Source: UBA10649 sp963700255 (GTDB lineage: Bacteria > Actinomycetota > Actinomycetes > S36-B12). From it: 64,000 nt of DNA. Below are positions 35,504-44,439 of the stretch, piece after piece. Under the pieces are notes generated by a model. The model saw nothing but the letters and a program-made list of their open reading frames with translations. It was not told the origin of the DNA and did not search any database. Where the stretch lies: assembly GCA_963700255.1 (NCBI GenBank), contig CAVOWW010000023.1, positions 124,001 to 188,000 on the forward strand, given 5' to 3'. The first letter of the stretch is position 1; each line of letters begins with the position of its first letter. The translations under genes were made by a program, and so were the position numbers.

Positions 35504-38292
35504 CGGGTCTCCACCCGGGCGACCACAGCTTCGACGGAATCCTGGGTTGCCGAGCCGTCGACGGGACCGGCCGCGCGGGATGCCCAGGCGCGCCTCCGGG
35601 GGCCGTGCGCCGCATCCCAGCCGTCAGGATCGCCCAGCCAGCGCCAGACCTCGTCGACGAGCGCGGACTCGCTGAGCACGACCGGACCGGCCTCGTCGGC
35701 CCAGGGGTACAGCCCGCGCGTGCGGTTGGCGAACTCCTCCCGGTCCGGCTGGAACAGGATGACCGGCACGTTCATGGCCGCGGCATCGCCGATGATCGAC
35801 GAGTAGTCGGACACGAGCAGGTCGGCAGCGGCCAGGAAGGGCAGGACGTCCTCCTCGTGGGCGAGGTCGCGGACGGACGATCGCAGGCGGGTCGGCACGG
35901 GACCGGCCTCCCCCGCGGGGCCATGCACCAGCAGGTACGCGCTCCTCCCCATCGTGGCGGCCCACGCATCGAGGTCGAGCAGGTCCGACGTCGCGCCGAC
36001 CAGGCGGCGTGACGGGCTCCAGACGATGACGACGCGGTCGGCGGGCAGGTCGAGTCGACGTCGCAGCCCGGAGGGGTCGCCGGCGCGCTCTGCGGCAGGG
36101 CGGTCGACTCGAGGAAGACCCGGATGGATCGTCGGCCCGGAGTAGCCGAACGCGCCTTCGAGGATGCTCGCCGACTCCGGCGACGCGGCGAGCAGCAGAC
36201 CCCATTGCCGGGCGCGACGGCGCACCGACGCGATGGCCGCCCGGCTCACGAGGACGCTCGGATCGTCGAGCCCCAGCCGATGGAACGGGACGCCGGTGCC
36301 GGCATTCACCACGAGCGCCCGCGGCCCCGGTCTCGTCAGGGGTGCCGCTGTCCCGTCGCCCACGACGACCGCCGCTCGACCGAGCAGCCAGGCCGACCGC
36401 AGGCTCTGCCGCTCGAGCGCCTCGGCACCCGCGGGCACGCGCCGCGGGTTCGCGCGGTGGATCCACGCCTGGGCGATGTCGGGGTGCGCCAGAGCCAGCC
36501 CGTCCCCGAGAGCTCGCACATTCCCGTCGAAGGATCGTCCCCCATCGGCTTCCAGCACGGCAAGGCGCCTCGACGGAAGTCGGCCACCCAGCCAGGCGAG
36601 TGCAGGGACCAGGGCATCGCGGCGGGCGAGTGAGGTGATCGTGGCGAGTCGCGTCGCGCCCGGCACACCGAACCACCAGTCCCTCAGGGACGCCAGTCGC
36701 GTGCGCACGCGGCCCGACCGTGCGGCCCTCCAGCCGACCGCACCGTTGTCGTAGGGCACCAGCTCGAGGGTGTCGGGGCCGCTCCATCTCCTGCGTCCGG
36801 GGAACGCGAGCGCCGCCTCGCCGACGGCGGACTCAGGGGAGCGAGCGCTGGTCACATTGACGAGCCCGCCTCGGCCGAGGGCCAGTGCGACGGTGCCGCG
36901 GTCCTTCTCCTCCAGTGGCCTCTGCAGTGCGTCGGTCGCACGGCCCTCAGCACGCCACGTCCGCCGGATTCCGTCGTCGCCGGTCCAGACCGCCGGCACC
37001 GCCACAACCGTGCGGTCGCCGCCGATGAGGTAGCGCAGCTCGATCGTCGCCGCCTCTTCCAGCGAGCCGTCGTAGTCGACGGTGCTGCCGCTCGCCGACA
37101 CGCGCCCCCCCTCCACCGAAAGCGCGTCGACCCGGTGCAGGTAGCGCCGCTGCGTGAACGGGACGTCGAGGAGCTGGAGGTCGTCGACGTCCAGCCAGTC
37201 GTGCGCGGGGATGCCCGCAGCCGGCTCGCCCCCGTCCAGATGGGAGCAGCCCCACCACTGGCGTCCGTTCCGCTCGACGATCCGCACATCCACGACCGAC
37301 GCCCACTTGACGAAGCGCATCGCTGATCTCACGCCCTCCAGATCGCGCAGGAGGAGGTGGTAGATGGCGACCCGCAACGCCGGACGGAGCTGCCAGGCGG
37401 GCTGCAGGTTGACCTGCTCGACGTAGGGCACGAGCCGGTCGATCAGCACCGCAGCGGTCTCGTCGTCCACCTCGAGCATGGAGGACAGGTAGAGGTAGAG
37501 GTCGTGGCGCAGGAACTTCAGGTCCTTGACCTGCTGGATCCGGTCGAGTCCGCGCGAGGAGAGGAAGGAATCGATGCGCCGGTTGATCTCGATCCGGCTC
37601 TCGACGTTGCGGGCCTCGTTGCGCCGCTGCGTGATCGACGGCTCCTCGCTCAGGCGGTCGACATGCCAGCGGTAGACGACCTGCGGGATCACCGCCAGAC
37701 GCCCCGCGGCCGCCATGGCCTCGAGGGTGAACAGCTGGTCCTCGAACAGCAGTCCTTCGGGGAAGCGCAGCCCGTTGTCCCGGAGCAGGACGGACCGGTA
37801 GATCTTGTTGACCGAGATGGTGTCGTAGAGCAGGTCGGGGAGGTCGGCGAGCCCGTCCGCCACCCTCAGGCTCGCGTGCACGTCCTCCCGCCAGCGCCGG
37901 ACCCGGCCGGTGCGTGCGTCGACGCGCTCGGCAGTGCCGCACACGACATCCGCCCCGGTGCGCTCGGCGGCCTCGAGGAGGTTCTTGCAGGCGTGGCGCT
38001 CGTACTCGTCGTCGGAGTCGCAGAACATGACCCACGGGGCGGTCGCGAGGTCCATCCCACGGTTGCGGGGCGCGCTGCACCCGCCGGAGTTCTCCGCCAG
38101 GCGCTCGTACCGGATGCGCGGATCGTCCTGCGCCAGCCGTCGCACGACATCATCCGTCGCATCGGTCGACGCATCGTCGACGACGATGATCTCGAGGGAC
38201 CGGAGCGTCTGGCGCTGCACCGACCGGATGGCCCGGGGCAGGCGCGCCGCGTCGTTGTAGGAGATGACGACGACGCTGACGTCGGGAGTCAT
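35500..38292 (-). CDS. Fused glycosyltransferase 2 / CDP-glycerol glycerophosphotransferase
   Basis: A 930-residue cytoplasmic two-enzyme protein. Residues 1-230 are a GT2 domain ('VSVVVISYNDAARLPRAI', 'VVDDASTDAT', 'RNRGMDLATAPWVMFCDSDDEY'). A central stretch of about 250 residues resembles substrate-binding regions of teichoic-acid enzymes. Residues about 560-900 are a glycerophosphotransferase domain ('VVIVWSPSRRLVG', 'LLVHGPAGEAG', 'LLVSDYSSIIGDAAAMNVPVILFQPDREEF'). Such fusions build alternating sugar/polyol-phosphate polymers. ATGA overlaps link it to genes on both sides. It is the longest enzyme in the envelope cluster and has no frame break. Confidence 0.9.
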   Translation of the reverse strand: MTPDVSVVVISYNDAARLPRAIRSVQRQTLRSLEIIVVDDASTDATDDVVRRLAQDDPRIRYERLAENSGGCSAPRNRGMDLATAPWVMFCDSDDEYERHACKNLLEAAERTGADVVCGTAERVDARTGRVRRWREDVHASLRVADGLADLPDLLYDTISVNKIYRSVLLRDNGLRFPEGLLFEDQLFTLEAMAAAGRLAVIPQVVYRWHVDRLSEEPSITQRRNEARNVESRIEINRRIDSFLSSRGLDRIQQVKDLKFLRHDLYLYLSSMLEVDDETAAVLIDRLVPYVEQVNLQPAWQLRPALRVAIYHLLLRDLEGVRSAMRFVKWASVVDVRIVERNGRQWWGCSHLDGGEPAAGIPAHDWLDVDDLQLLDVPFTQRRYLHRVDALSVEGGRVSASGSTVDYDGSLEEAATIELRYLIGGDRTVVAVPAVWTGDDGIRRTWRAEGRATDALQRPLEEKDRGTVALALGRGGLVNVTSARSPESAVGEAALAFPGRRRWSGPDTLELVPYDNGAVGWRAARSGRVRTRLASLRDWWFGVPGATRLATITSLARRDALVPALAWLGGRLPSRRLAVLEADGGRSFDGNVRALGDGLALAHPDIAQAWIHRANPRRVPAGAEALERQSLRSAWLLGRAAVVVGDGTAAPLTRPGPRALVVNAGTGVPFHRLGLDDPSVLVSRAAIASVRRRARQWGLLLAASPESASILEGAFGYSGPTIHPGLPRVDRPAAERAGDPSGLRRRLDLPADRVVIVWSPSRRLVGATSDLLDLDAWAATMGRSAYLLVHGPAGEAGPVPTRLRSSVRDLAHEEDVLPFLAAADLLVSDYSSIIGDAAAMNVPVILFQPDREEFANRTRGLYPWADEAGPVVLSESALVDEVWRWLGDPDGWDAAHGPRRRAWASRAAGPVDGSATQDSVEAVVARVETR

Positions 38293-39227
38293 CGTCGGCC
38301 TCGGAGCTCCAGCGCCCGCTCGACAAGCACGGCGGCGCGGGCGTCGAAGCTGTGGTCGCGGGCGACGCGGGCAGCAAGGGCCAGTCGGTCCTCGCGACTG
38401 GGGAACTGGGCGTCGCGGTCACCGGACAGGGCCGCCACGAGGTCCGCGGAGTCCGCGTAGGTGCGCACGCCGCCCCCGAACACTGCGGCCAGCCCGGTCG
38501 CGTCGTCCGTGAGGATCCGGCTCCCGCAGGCAGCCGCGTCGAACAGCCTGTTCGACAGGAAGCCCTCGGCCGCCATGTCCGGCCAGTGGTCGTTCAGCAC
38601 GACTCCCGCGCCCGCGTACGCCGCCGGCAGGTCGCCGTTGGCGATGAACTCACCCCGGATCTGCCCTGGCTGCAGGAAGTGCTCCCAGCCCACGCCGTAC
38701 ACGGCCAGGTCCAGGCCCGCCTCCACGGCGTAGCGGACGGCTGGGCGGTACTCGGCGCGGGTCGACCCGACGAAGAGCATCGGCTCGCCGGAGTCGGGCT
38801 CGGCGGCATCGGGACGGAACCGGTGCGGATTGGTGGCCTGGAGCAGGGGCGTCACGGGGACACCGAACTCGTCAGAGGCACCGCGGGACCAGTGCTCGCT
38901 GGCGGCGAAGACGGCGTCGTACTGGGACGGCTCGTCGGTCTCGACGAGCTCGGGGTGGCTGATCACCCAGAGCATCCACGTGGCGTTGCCGCGACGGGGC
39001 ACGGTCCGGCGCAGGCCGCGGAGGACGACGACCACGTCGTCGTACTCCCTGGCCTCGGTGGTCGCGCCCCCGCGGAACACGACGCGGGCGCTCTGGCCCG
39101 CCCTCGTCAGTGCATCGACGAGATCGGCCGCGAACCAGGTGTCACCCCACTGCTCCCCCGCCGCACCCTTGGGTGCGGCGACGACGACCGCCCACGTCAT
39201 CGGCTTCGCTTCTCGTCGCCTGAACAC
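38289..39227 (-). CDS. Glycosyltransferase, family 1-like (CgeB/Glyco_trans_1_2 type)
   Basis: A 312-residue GT-B-like protein with 'VVVLRGLRRTVPR', 'WVISHPELVETDEPSQYDAVFAASEHW', 'LFVGSTRAEYRPAVRYAVEAG' and 'LSNRLFDAAACGSRILTDD', the arrangement seen in CgeB-like and spore-coat glycosyltransferases. The frame starts at GTG 39227, just after the stop of the upstream GT2 gene; an internal ATG at 39200 is an alternative. The last codons overlap the next gene (ATGA). Donor and acceptor unknown. Confidence 0.85.
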   Translation of the reverse strand: MFRRREAKPMTWAVVVAAPKGAAGEQWGDTWFAADLVDALTRAGQSARVVFRGGATTEAREYDDVVVVLRGLRRTVPRRGNATWMLWVISHPELVETDEPSQYDAVFAASEHWSRGASDEFGVPVTPLLQATNPHRFRPDAAEPDSGEPMLFVGSTRAEYRPAVRYAVEAGLDLAVYGVGWEHFLQPGQIRGEFIANGDLPAAYAGAGVVLNDHWPDMAAEGFLSNRLFDAAACGSRILTDDATGLAAVFGGGVRTYADSADLVAALSGDRDAQFPSREDRLALAARVARDHSFDARAAVLVERALELRGRR

Positions 39228-39228
39228 G

Positions 39229-40254
39229 TCAGACCTCGTCCACGGGGCTCGACCGCTCGGATCGCGGGATGCCGCGCAGGAAGCCCAGGCCCCAGGATCC
39301 GTGCATCGTCGCGTACACGAGTGGCAGCCGGACGGCGGCGGCGCCGTCGAGCCGAGGCGGCGTCATGGCGCTCTGCGCACTGGCGGCAAGGGTGAGCGCG
39401 GCGTAGCCGACCGGGGCCGCCAGTCCGAGGGCGGCCAGCCCCGGCTGCCTGCTGACGGCACCGGCGGCGGCCACCGCGAGGCCCGCCGCGACTCCCATGA
39501 CCGCGACGGGAGCGGCCAGGTACCGAGCCGACAGTGTCTCGGGATGGCGCCGGCTCACCTCGCGACGCCACCGTCCGTAGTCGTGGTACTGCCGGGCCAG
39601 CGCCTTGAGGGTGTGCCGCGGCCGGTAGGTGACGTGCATGTCGGGCGTGAACCAGACGACTCCCCCGGTCTGCCGGATGCGCAGGTTCATCTCCCAGTCC
39701 TGAGCCCGCACCATGGACTCGTCGTAGCCGCCGACGCGCTCCAGGGCGGCCCGGCGGAAGCAGCCGAGGTAGACCGTGAGGGCGGGGCCGGGCTCGCCCC
39801 CCACGTGGAAGGCGGCCCCGCCGACGCCGAAGCGGGAGGTCATCGCGCGGGCGACGGCCCGCTCGAAGTCGTTCGTCCCCTCGGCCGCCATGATGCCGCC
39901 CACGTTGTCGGCGCCTGTCTCCTGCAGGGTTGTCACGCCCGTGCGCACATAGTCCGGCGGCACCATCGCGTGCCCGTCGATGCGGACGACGACATCGCCC
40001 TCACCGCCGGCGATGGCGGCGTTCAGGCCGGACGGTGTGCGTCCTGTCGGGTTGTCGACGACGTGCACATGGTCGTTGGCCGCTGCCAGCGACCGGGCCA
40101 CCGCCATGGTGCCGTCCCGGGAGGGTCCGACCGCGATGACGATGTCGAGGTCACCGGGGTAGTCCTGCCCGAGGAGTCGTTGCACTGAGTCCAGGAGATG
40201 CCGCTCCTCGTTGACCACCGTCATGATGATGGACACGTGCGGCCAGGTCGTCAC
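39229..40254 (-). CDS. Glycosyltransferase family 2 with C-terminal membrane segments
   Basis: A 341-residue GT2 enzyme: 'VSIIMTVVNEERHLLDSVQ', 'IVIAVGPSRDGTM', 'NPTGRTPSGLNAAI', 'VVRIDGHAMVPPDYV', 'DWEMNLRIRQTGG', followed by two or three hydrophobic helices (about 235-320). This pattern resembles succinoglycan/ExoA-type glycosyltransferases. The frame is open to 40470, but GTG 40254 overlaps the upstream stop (GTGA) and begins the domain properly. Part of the coupled run from 41.9 to 34.4 kb. Confidence 0.87.
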   Translation of the reverse strand: MTTWPHVSIIMTVVNEERHLLDSVQRLLGQDYPGDLDIVIAVGPSRDGTMAVARSLAAANDHVHVVDNPTGRTPSGLNAAIAGGEGDVVVRIDGHAMVPPDYVRTGVTTLQETGADNVGGIMAAEGTNDFERAVARAMTSRFGVGGAAFHVGGEPGPALTVYLGCFRRAALERVGGYDESMVRAQDWEMNLRIRQTGGVVWFTPDMHVTYRPRHTLKALARQYHDYGRWRREVSRRHPETLSARYLAAPVAVMGVAAGLAVAAAGAVSRQPGLAALGLAAPVGYAALTLAASAQSAMTPPRLDGAAAVRLPLVYATMHGSWGLGFLRGIPRSERSSPVDEV

Positions 40255-41864
40255 GGCGCGTCCTCCGTGCCGAACGCGTGATGGCGGATCAGGCCGGCGT
40301 GCGTGGCGGTCGTCTTGGTGAGGAAGTGCTCGTCGCGCACGGATGCGGTGTGACCAGCGGAATGCCGCACGTACACGTAGCCGATGCCGTGCGTGCGGTA
40401 CACGAGCCCGCCGTCCGCGAGAAGACGGTCGAGCAGGGCTCGATCGACGCTCTTGGGCACAGGCCGCCACCCGCCCACAGCCGCCAGATCAGCACGCGAG
40501 ATGAGCATCGTTCCGCCAGCCACGAAGTCGGCGTACTTCTCGGCCGCGTACGTCGGCCGGAACACAGTCGTGTCCTGCGACTCGAGGTAGACCCAGTCCA
40601 GCGCCTTGCCGACGATCTGCGCTCCCGAGTACTGGCGCGCGAGCACGAGGTCCCACACGTGGTCCGGTCCGTAGTGGTCGTCGTCGTCCATCTTCGTGAT
40701 GAGCGCACCCTCGGCCCGGTCGCTGCACGCCTGGAGGGCCTCCCCCAGCGTGCGGCTGCCATCGACCGCCACCACGGTCACCGGGAAGGGCGCGTCCTGG
40801 GCCAGCTCCCACACGCGTGCCGCATCGACGCGGCCGCCATGCGCCCCCACCACGATCTCCAGACGCGGATACCGCAGTCTCGAGACCTGGCGGAAGGCGT
40901 GCTCGAGGTGATCGGGACGATGGGTGACGAGCACGACGCTGACCGTCGGCCATGCGTCCAGTGCCGCGGCTGGCCCGTACTGCCGAAGGGCATGACGTCG
41001 CGCATCGACGGAGGCCACCTGCCAGCCGAGATGGTCGTCGGCATCGGGCAGTGCCTGCGCGTCCTCGGCCAGCACCACCCCGCAGGCGTTGAGCTGATGG
41101 GCGACAGCCGGTGGCAGCGCGTCGCCGACGACGGCGCCCACGCCGCGCAGGGCCGTCACCTCCGCTGCGCCGACGGACCCCGTGAAGACGACGCGTGCAT
41201 CAGCGAGCGCGATGCTGACGGTGCCGTCCGCGACCGTCGCAGCCCCCACCGCGGTGGCGCCCACGGCTCGGCGCCCCACGGGGCGATGGACGGTGGGATC
41301 GACGTCGACGTCGAAGGCATGGCCGTCCCTCGTCCACGTCTCGGCGGACATGTGCACCGTCGCCCGGCGCTCTGGCCATCGGTCGGAGTCGATGTCGGGA
41401 ACGAGGAGGACGTCGCAGCGACGAACGTGCGCATCGCGGGTCTCGTCGGCCAGGAGCACGTCGTGCAGCTGGCCCGCCAGCGACGCGGCCGCCGCGGGCA
41501 GTCCCGGGGCGAAGGTCAGCAGCGGTCCGAGGTCGCCGGACGGGACTGGGCGCAGGCACCGGACCGCGGCCGCGAGAACGAGGGCCGCGTCGGCCGGCTC
41601 GAGGAGCCCCAGCCTGAGTCGGACGCCGGTGCCCTTGGGCTCCACCCCGAGCTCTCGAATGCCGGGCAGTCGCGGACTGCCGATCCAGCCGGGAGCCGGC
41701 GGGCGCCACCTGTCGACGGTCAGGTCGAGCTGGATGATCGATCCGCTCGAGACGCTGCAGACGGCAAGCCGCTGGAGGTCGTGCAGGCGATCGGCCCGCA
41801 CGTCCCACGCCGACCCGCCCTGACGGACGCGCACGCGGGCACCCGGGAGCTGCGGCACGGTCAC
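40251..41864 (-). CDS. Large protein with C-terminal glycosyltransferase 2 domain
   Basis: A 537-residue protein. The first 300 residues are not assigned to a family with certainty; the part around 160-300 ('CDVLLVPDIDSDRWPERRATVHMS', 'VGAVVGDALPPAVAHQL') resembles N-terminal regions of some glycan-modifying transferases. Residues 305-530 are a GT2 domain ('VSVVLVTHRPDHLEHAF', 'EIVVGAHGG', 'ITKMDDDDHYGPDH'). The frame is open to GTG 41873, but TACAGT lies exactly 7 nt before the GTG at 41864, which is preferred. It is the first gene of the six-gene minus-strand glycan operon. Confidence 0.82.
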   Translation of the reverse strand: MTVPQLPGARVRVRQGGSAWDVRADRLHDLQRLAVCSVSSGSIIQLDLTVDRWRPPAPGWIGSPRLPGIRELGVEPKGTGVRLRLGLLEPADAALVLAAAVRCLRPVPSGDLGPLLTFAPGLPAAAASLAGQLHDVLLADETRDAHVRRCDVLLVPDIDSDRWPERRATVHMSAETWTRDGHAFDVDVDPTVHRPVGRRAVGATAVGAATVADGTVSIALADARVVFTGSVGAAEVTALRGVGAVVGDALPPAVAHQLNACGVVLAEDAQALPDADDHLGWQVASVDARRHALRQYGPAAALDAWPTVSVVLVTHRPDHLEHAFRQVSRLRYPRLEIVVGAHGGRVDAARVWELAQDAPFPVTVVAVDGSRTLGEALQACSDRAEGALITKMDDDDHYGPDHVWDLVLARQYSGAQIVGKALDWVYLESQDTTVFRPTYAAEKYADFVAGGTMLISRADLAAVGGWRPVPKSVDRALLDRLLADGGLVYRTHGIGYVYVRHSAGHTASVRDEHFLTKTTATHAGLIRHHAFGTEDAP

Positions 41865-41871
41865 ACGCAGC

Positions 41872-41877
41872 ACTGTA
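41872..41877 (-). promoter_or_regulatory. -10 box of the glycosyltransferase operon, leaderless
   Basis: TACAGT on the minus strand, 7 nt before GTG 41864. It is the same hexamer and spacing as at the large glycosyltransferase (13552-13557). Confidence 0.5.
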
Positions 41878-41929
41878 TTGGGTGCCGAGCCCCCGACCCG
41901 TCAGGTCACGACCGCCCAGGCGGCCGGAC

Positions 41930-43093
41930 CTACTTCAGGACCTGCTTGGCCATGACGATGCGCTGGACCTGGTTGGTGCCCTCGTAGATCTGGGTGATCT
42001 TGGCGTCGCGCATCATCCGCTCGACCGGCCAGTCCTTGGTGTAGCCCGCACCGCCGAGGGCCTGCACCGCATCGGTGGTCACCTCCATGGCGACGTCGGA
42101 GGCGAACGCCTTCGCAGCCGCGCCGAAGAAGGTGAGATCGGCGTCCCCGCGCTCGCTCTTCGCAGCGGCGACATAGACCAGCTGCCTGGCCGCCTCGAGC
42201 TTCATCGCCATGTCGGCGATCATGAACTGAATGCCCTGGAACGACGCGACCGGCTTGCCGAACTGGTGGCGGTCCTTCACGTAGGCGGCGGCAACGTCGA
42301 GGGCGCCCTGCGCGATGCCGACCGCCTGCGCACCGATCGTCACGCGCGTGTGGTCGAGCGTTCGCATAGCGGTCTGGAATCCCGTCCCGACCTCTCCGAC
42401 GACCCGATCGCCCGGGATCCAGCAGTTGTCGAACAGGATCTCGCGGGTGGGAGACCCGTGGATGCCGAGCTTGCGCTCAGGTGTCCCGAGGGAGAAGCCC
42501 TCGTCGTCCGCATGCACGACGAACGCGGAGATGCCTCCGCGCGGGCCCTTCTCGGGGTCGGTGACAGCCATCACCGTGTAGTACTTCGAGATGCCCGCGT
42601 TGCTGATCCAGCTCTTCTGGCCGTTGAGCACCCAGCCGTCGTCCTTGGCGACCGCCCGGGCCTTCATCGACGCTGCGTCGCTGCCCGCCTCGCGCTCGCT
42701 CAGGGCGTACGAGAACATCGCCTCGCCGCTGGCCACCTGCGGGAGGTACGTCTTCAGCAGGGTCTCGTCCGCCGCGACCAGCAGCGGCATCGTGCCCAGC
42801 TTGTTGACCGCCGGGATGAGCGAGCTCGACGCGCACCCGCGCGCGACCTCCTCGATCACCAGGCAGGCGGCAAGCGCGTCGCCGCCCTCGCCGCCGTACT
42901 CCTCGGGGATGTGGATCGCGTGGAAGCCGGACGCCCGCAGGGCCTCGTAGACGTCCCAGGGGAACTCCCCGGTCTCGTCCACCTCGGCCGCGCGCGGCGT
43001 CACCTTGGCGGCCACGAGGTCGCGCACGGCCTCGCGGAGCGCCTCGTGCTCCTCGGTCAGAGTGAATTGTTGGAAGTCCTTGTTTCCGGCCAC
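41930..43093 (-). CDS. Acyl-CoA dehydrogenase family protein
   Basis: A 387-residue FAD enzyme introducing an alpha-beta double bond into acyl-CoA. Motifs: 'FSYALSEREAGSDAASM' and 'NGQKSWISNAGISKYYTVMA' (FAD/substrate region), 'RDRHQFGKP'-like 'KDRHQFGKPVASFQ', and the C-terminal 'QALGGAGYTKDWPVERMMRDAKI' with the catalytic glutamate in IYEGTNQ. Short- or medium-chain type; substrate not determinable. The GTG at 43093 (VAGNKDFQQF) is chosen because TAGTCT lies 7 nt upstream. It is divergent from ugd, only 26 bp between start codons. Confidence 0.92.
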   Translation of the reverse strand: MAGNKDFQQFTLTEEHEALREAVRDLVAAKVTPRAAEVDETGEFPWDVYEALRASGFHAIHIPEEYGGEGGDALAACLVIEEVARGCASSSLIPAVNKLGTMPLLVAADETLLKTYLPQVASGEAMFSYALSEREAGSDAASMKARAVAKDDGWVLNGQKSWISNAGISKYYTVMAVTDPEKGPRGGISAFVVHADDEGFSLGTPERKLGIHGSPTREILFDNCWIPGDRVVGEVGTGFQTAMRTLDHTRVTIGAQAVGIAQGALDVAAAYVKDRHQFGKPVASFQGIQFMIADMAMKLEAARQLVYVAAAKSERGDADLTFFGAAAKAFASDVAMEVTTDAVQALGGAGYTKDWPVERMMRDAKITQIYEGTNQVQRIVMAKQVLK

Positions 43094-43100
43094 GGACGAC

Positions 43101-43113
43101 AGACTACTAGCCT
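43101..43113. promoter_or_regulatory. Paired divergent -10 boxes of the acyl-CoA dehydrogenase and ugd genes
   Basis: TAGTCT on the minus strand (43106-43101) is 7 nt before GTG 43093. TAGCCT on the plus strand (43108-43113) is 6 nt before ATG 43120. One base separates the boxes, so both leaderless promoters cannot be occupied at once. Confidence 0.6.
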
Positions 43114-43119
43114 GTCCGG

Positions 43120-44439
43120 ATGCCACCTCGTCTGTCCGTCATCGGCACCGGCTACCTCGGTGCCACGCACGCCGCCTGCATGGCTGAGCTCGGCTTCGAG
43201 GTGATCGGGCTCGACGTCGACCCCGCCAAGGTGGAGCTGCTGCGGTCGGGCCGGGTCCCGTTCTACGAGCCCGGTCTCGACGAGGTCCTCGCCCGCAACA
43301 TCGAGGCTGGCCGCGTCCGCTTCACGACCTCGTTCGAGGAGGTGGCTGCGTTCGCCGACGTGCACTTCATCTGCGTCGGCACGCCGCAGACGGCCGGGGC
43401 CCAGAAGGCCGACATGTCGCAGGTGTTCGGCTCGGTCACGTCGCTGGCGCCCCATCTCCGACCCGGCGCCCTTGTCGTGGGCAAGTCGACCGTGCCGGTG
43501 GGCACGGCCGCCGAGCTCGCCGACCTGCTGGCCACGACCGCCGCCGACGGCGTCGAGGTCGCCTGGAACCCCGAGTTCCTGCGCGAGGGCTTCGCCGTCG
43601 AGGACACCCTCCATCCAGATCGCCTCGTCGTGGGCGTCCGATCGCAGAGCGCGGAGGACCGCCTGCGCGAGGTGTACGCGCCGATCATCGCCGAGGGCGT
43701 GCCGTTCCTCGTCACGGACTTCCCGACGGCCGAGCTCGTCAAGGTCGCCGCCAACTCCTTCCTCGCCACCAAGATCTCGTTCATCAACGCCATGGCCGAG
43801 GTGTGCGAGGCGGCCGGAGCCGACGTCACCCAGCTGGCCACCGCCATCGGCTACGACCCGCGGATCGGCAGCCGCTTCCTCGCTGCCGGCCTCGGCTTCG
43901 GTGGCGGGTGCCTGCCCAAGGACATCCGCGCCTTCATGGCTCGCGCCGGCGAGCTGGGGGCGGAGGACGCGGTGGCGTTCCTGCGCGAGGTCGACCAGAT
44001 CAACCTGCGCCGCCGTGCAGCGACCGTCGACCTCGCCCGGGACGCCATCGGCGGCGACTTCCGCGGCCGGCGGATCACGGTCCTCGGCGCGACGTTCAAG
44101 CCGGACAGTGACGACGTCCGCGACTCGCCCTCGCTCGACGTCGCCGTGGCGATGAGCAACGCCGGCGCGGACGTCGTCGTCCACGACCCCAAGGGCCTCG
44201 CGAACGCCAAGCGCGTCTACCCGCACATGACCTACATGGACGACCTCCGCGAGGCGCTCTCCGGCGCGCAGCTGGTCGTGCTGGGCACCGAATGGCGCGA
44301 GTATCGCGAGCTCGACCCCGCCACCCTCGGCGACCTCGTGGCCGACCGGCACGTCATCGACGCGCGCAACGCGCTCGATCCGGCCGCGTGGCGCGACGCC
44401 GGGTGGTCGTACCGGGCGCTGGGCCGGCCGACGGCATGA
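43120..44439 (+). CDS. ugd: UDP-glucose 6-dehydrogenase
   Basis: NAD-dependent enzyme oxidising UDP-glucose to UDP-glucuronate, a precursor for acidic surface polysaccharides. The 439-residue protein has the Rossmann loop 'VIGTGYLGATHAACMAELG', 'FICVGTPQ', 'KSTVPVGTA', 'PEFLREGFAVED', the hinge Lys/Asn region 'ELVKVAANSFLATKISFINAMAE' in two parts, and the catalytic cysteine in GFGGGCLPKD. The ATG at 43120 follows TAGCCT by 6 nt. The stop overlaps the next gene (ATGA). Its position beside the polymer cluster suggests glucuronic acid is a component. Confidence 0.96.
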   Translation: MPPRLSVIGTGYLGATHAACMAELGFEVIGLDVDPAKVELLRSGRVPFYEPGLDEVLARNIEAGRVRFTTSFEEVAAFADVHFICVGTPQTAGAQKADMSQVFGSVTSLAPHLRPGALVVGKSTVPVGTAAELADLLATTAADGVEVAWNPEFLREGFAVEDTLHPDRLVVGVRSQSAEDRLREVYAPIIAEGVPFLVTDFPTAELVKVAANSFLATKISFINAMAEVCEAAGADVTQLATAIGYDPRIGSRFLAAGLGFGGGCLPKDIRAFMARAGELGAEDAVAFLREVDQINLRRRAATVDLARDAIGGDFRGRRITVLGATFKPDSDDVRDSPSLDVAVAMSNAGADVVVHDPKGLANAKRVYPHMTYMDDLREALSGAQLVVLGTEWREYRELDPATLGDLVADRHVIDARNALDPAAWRDAGWSYRALGRPTA

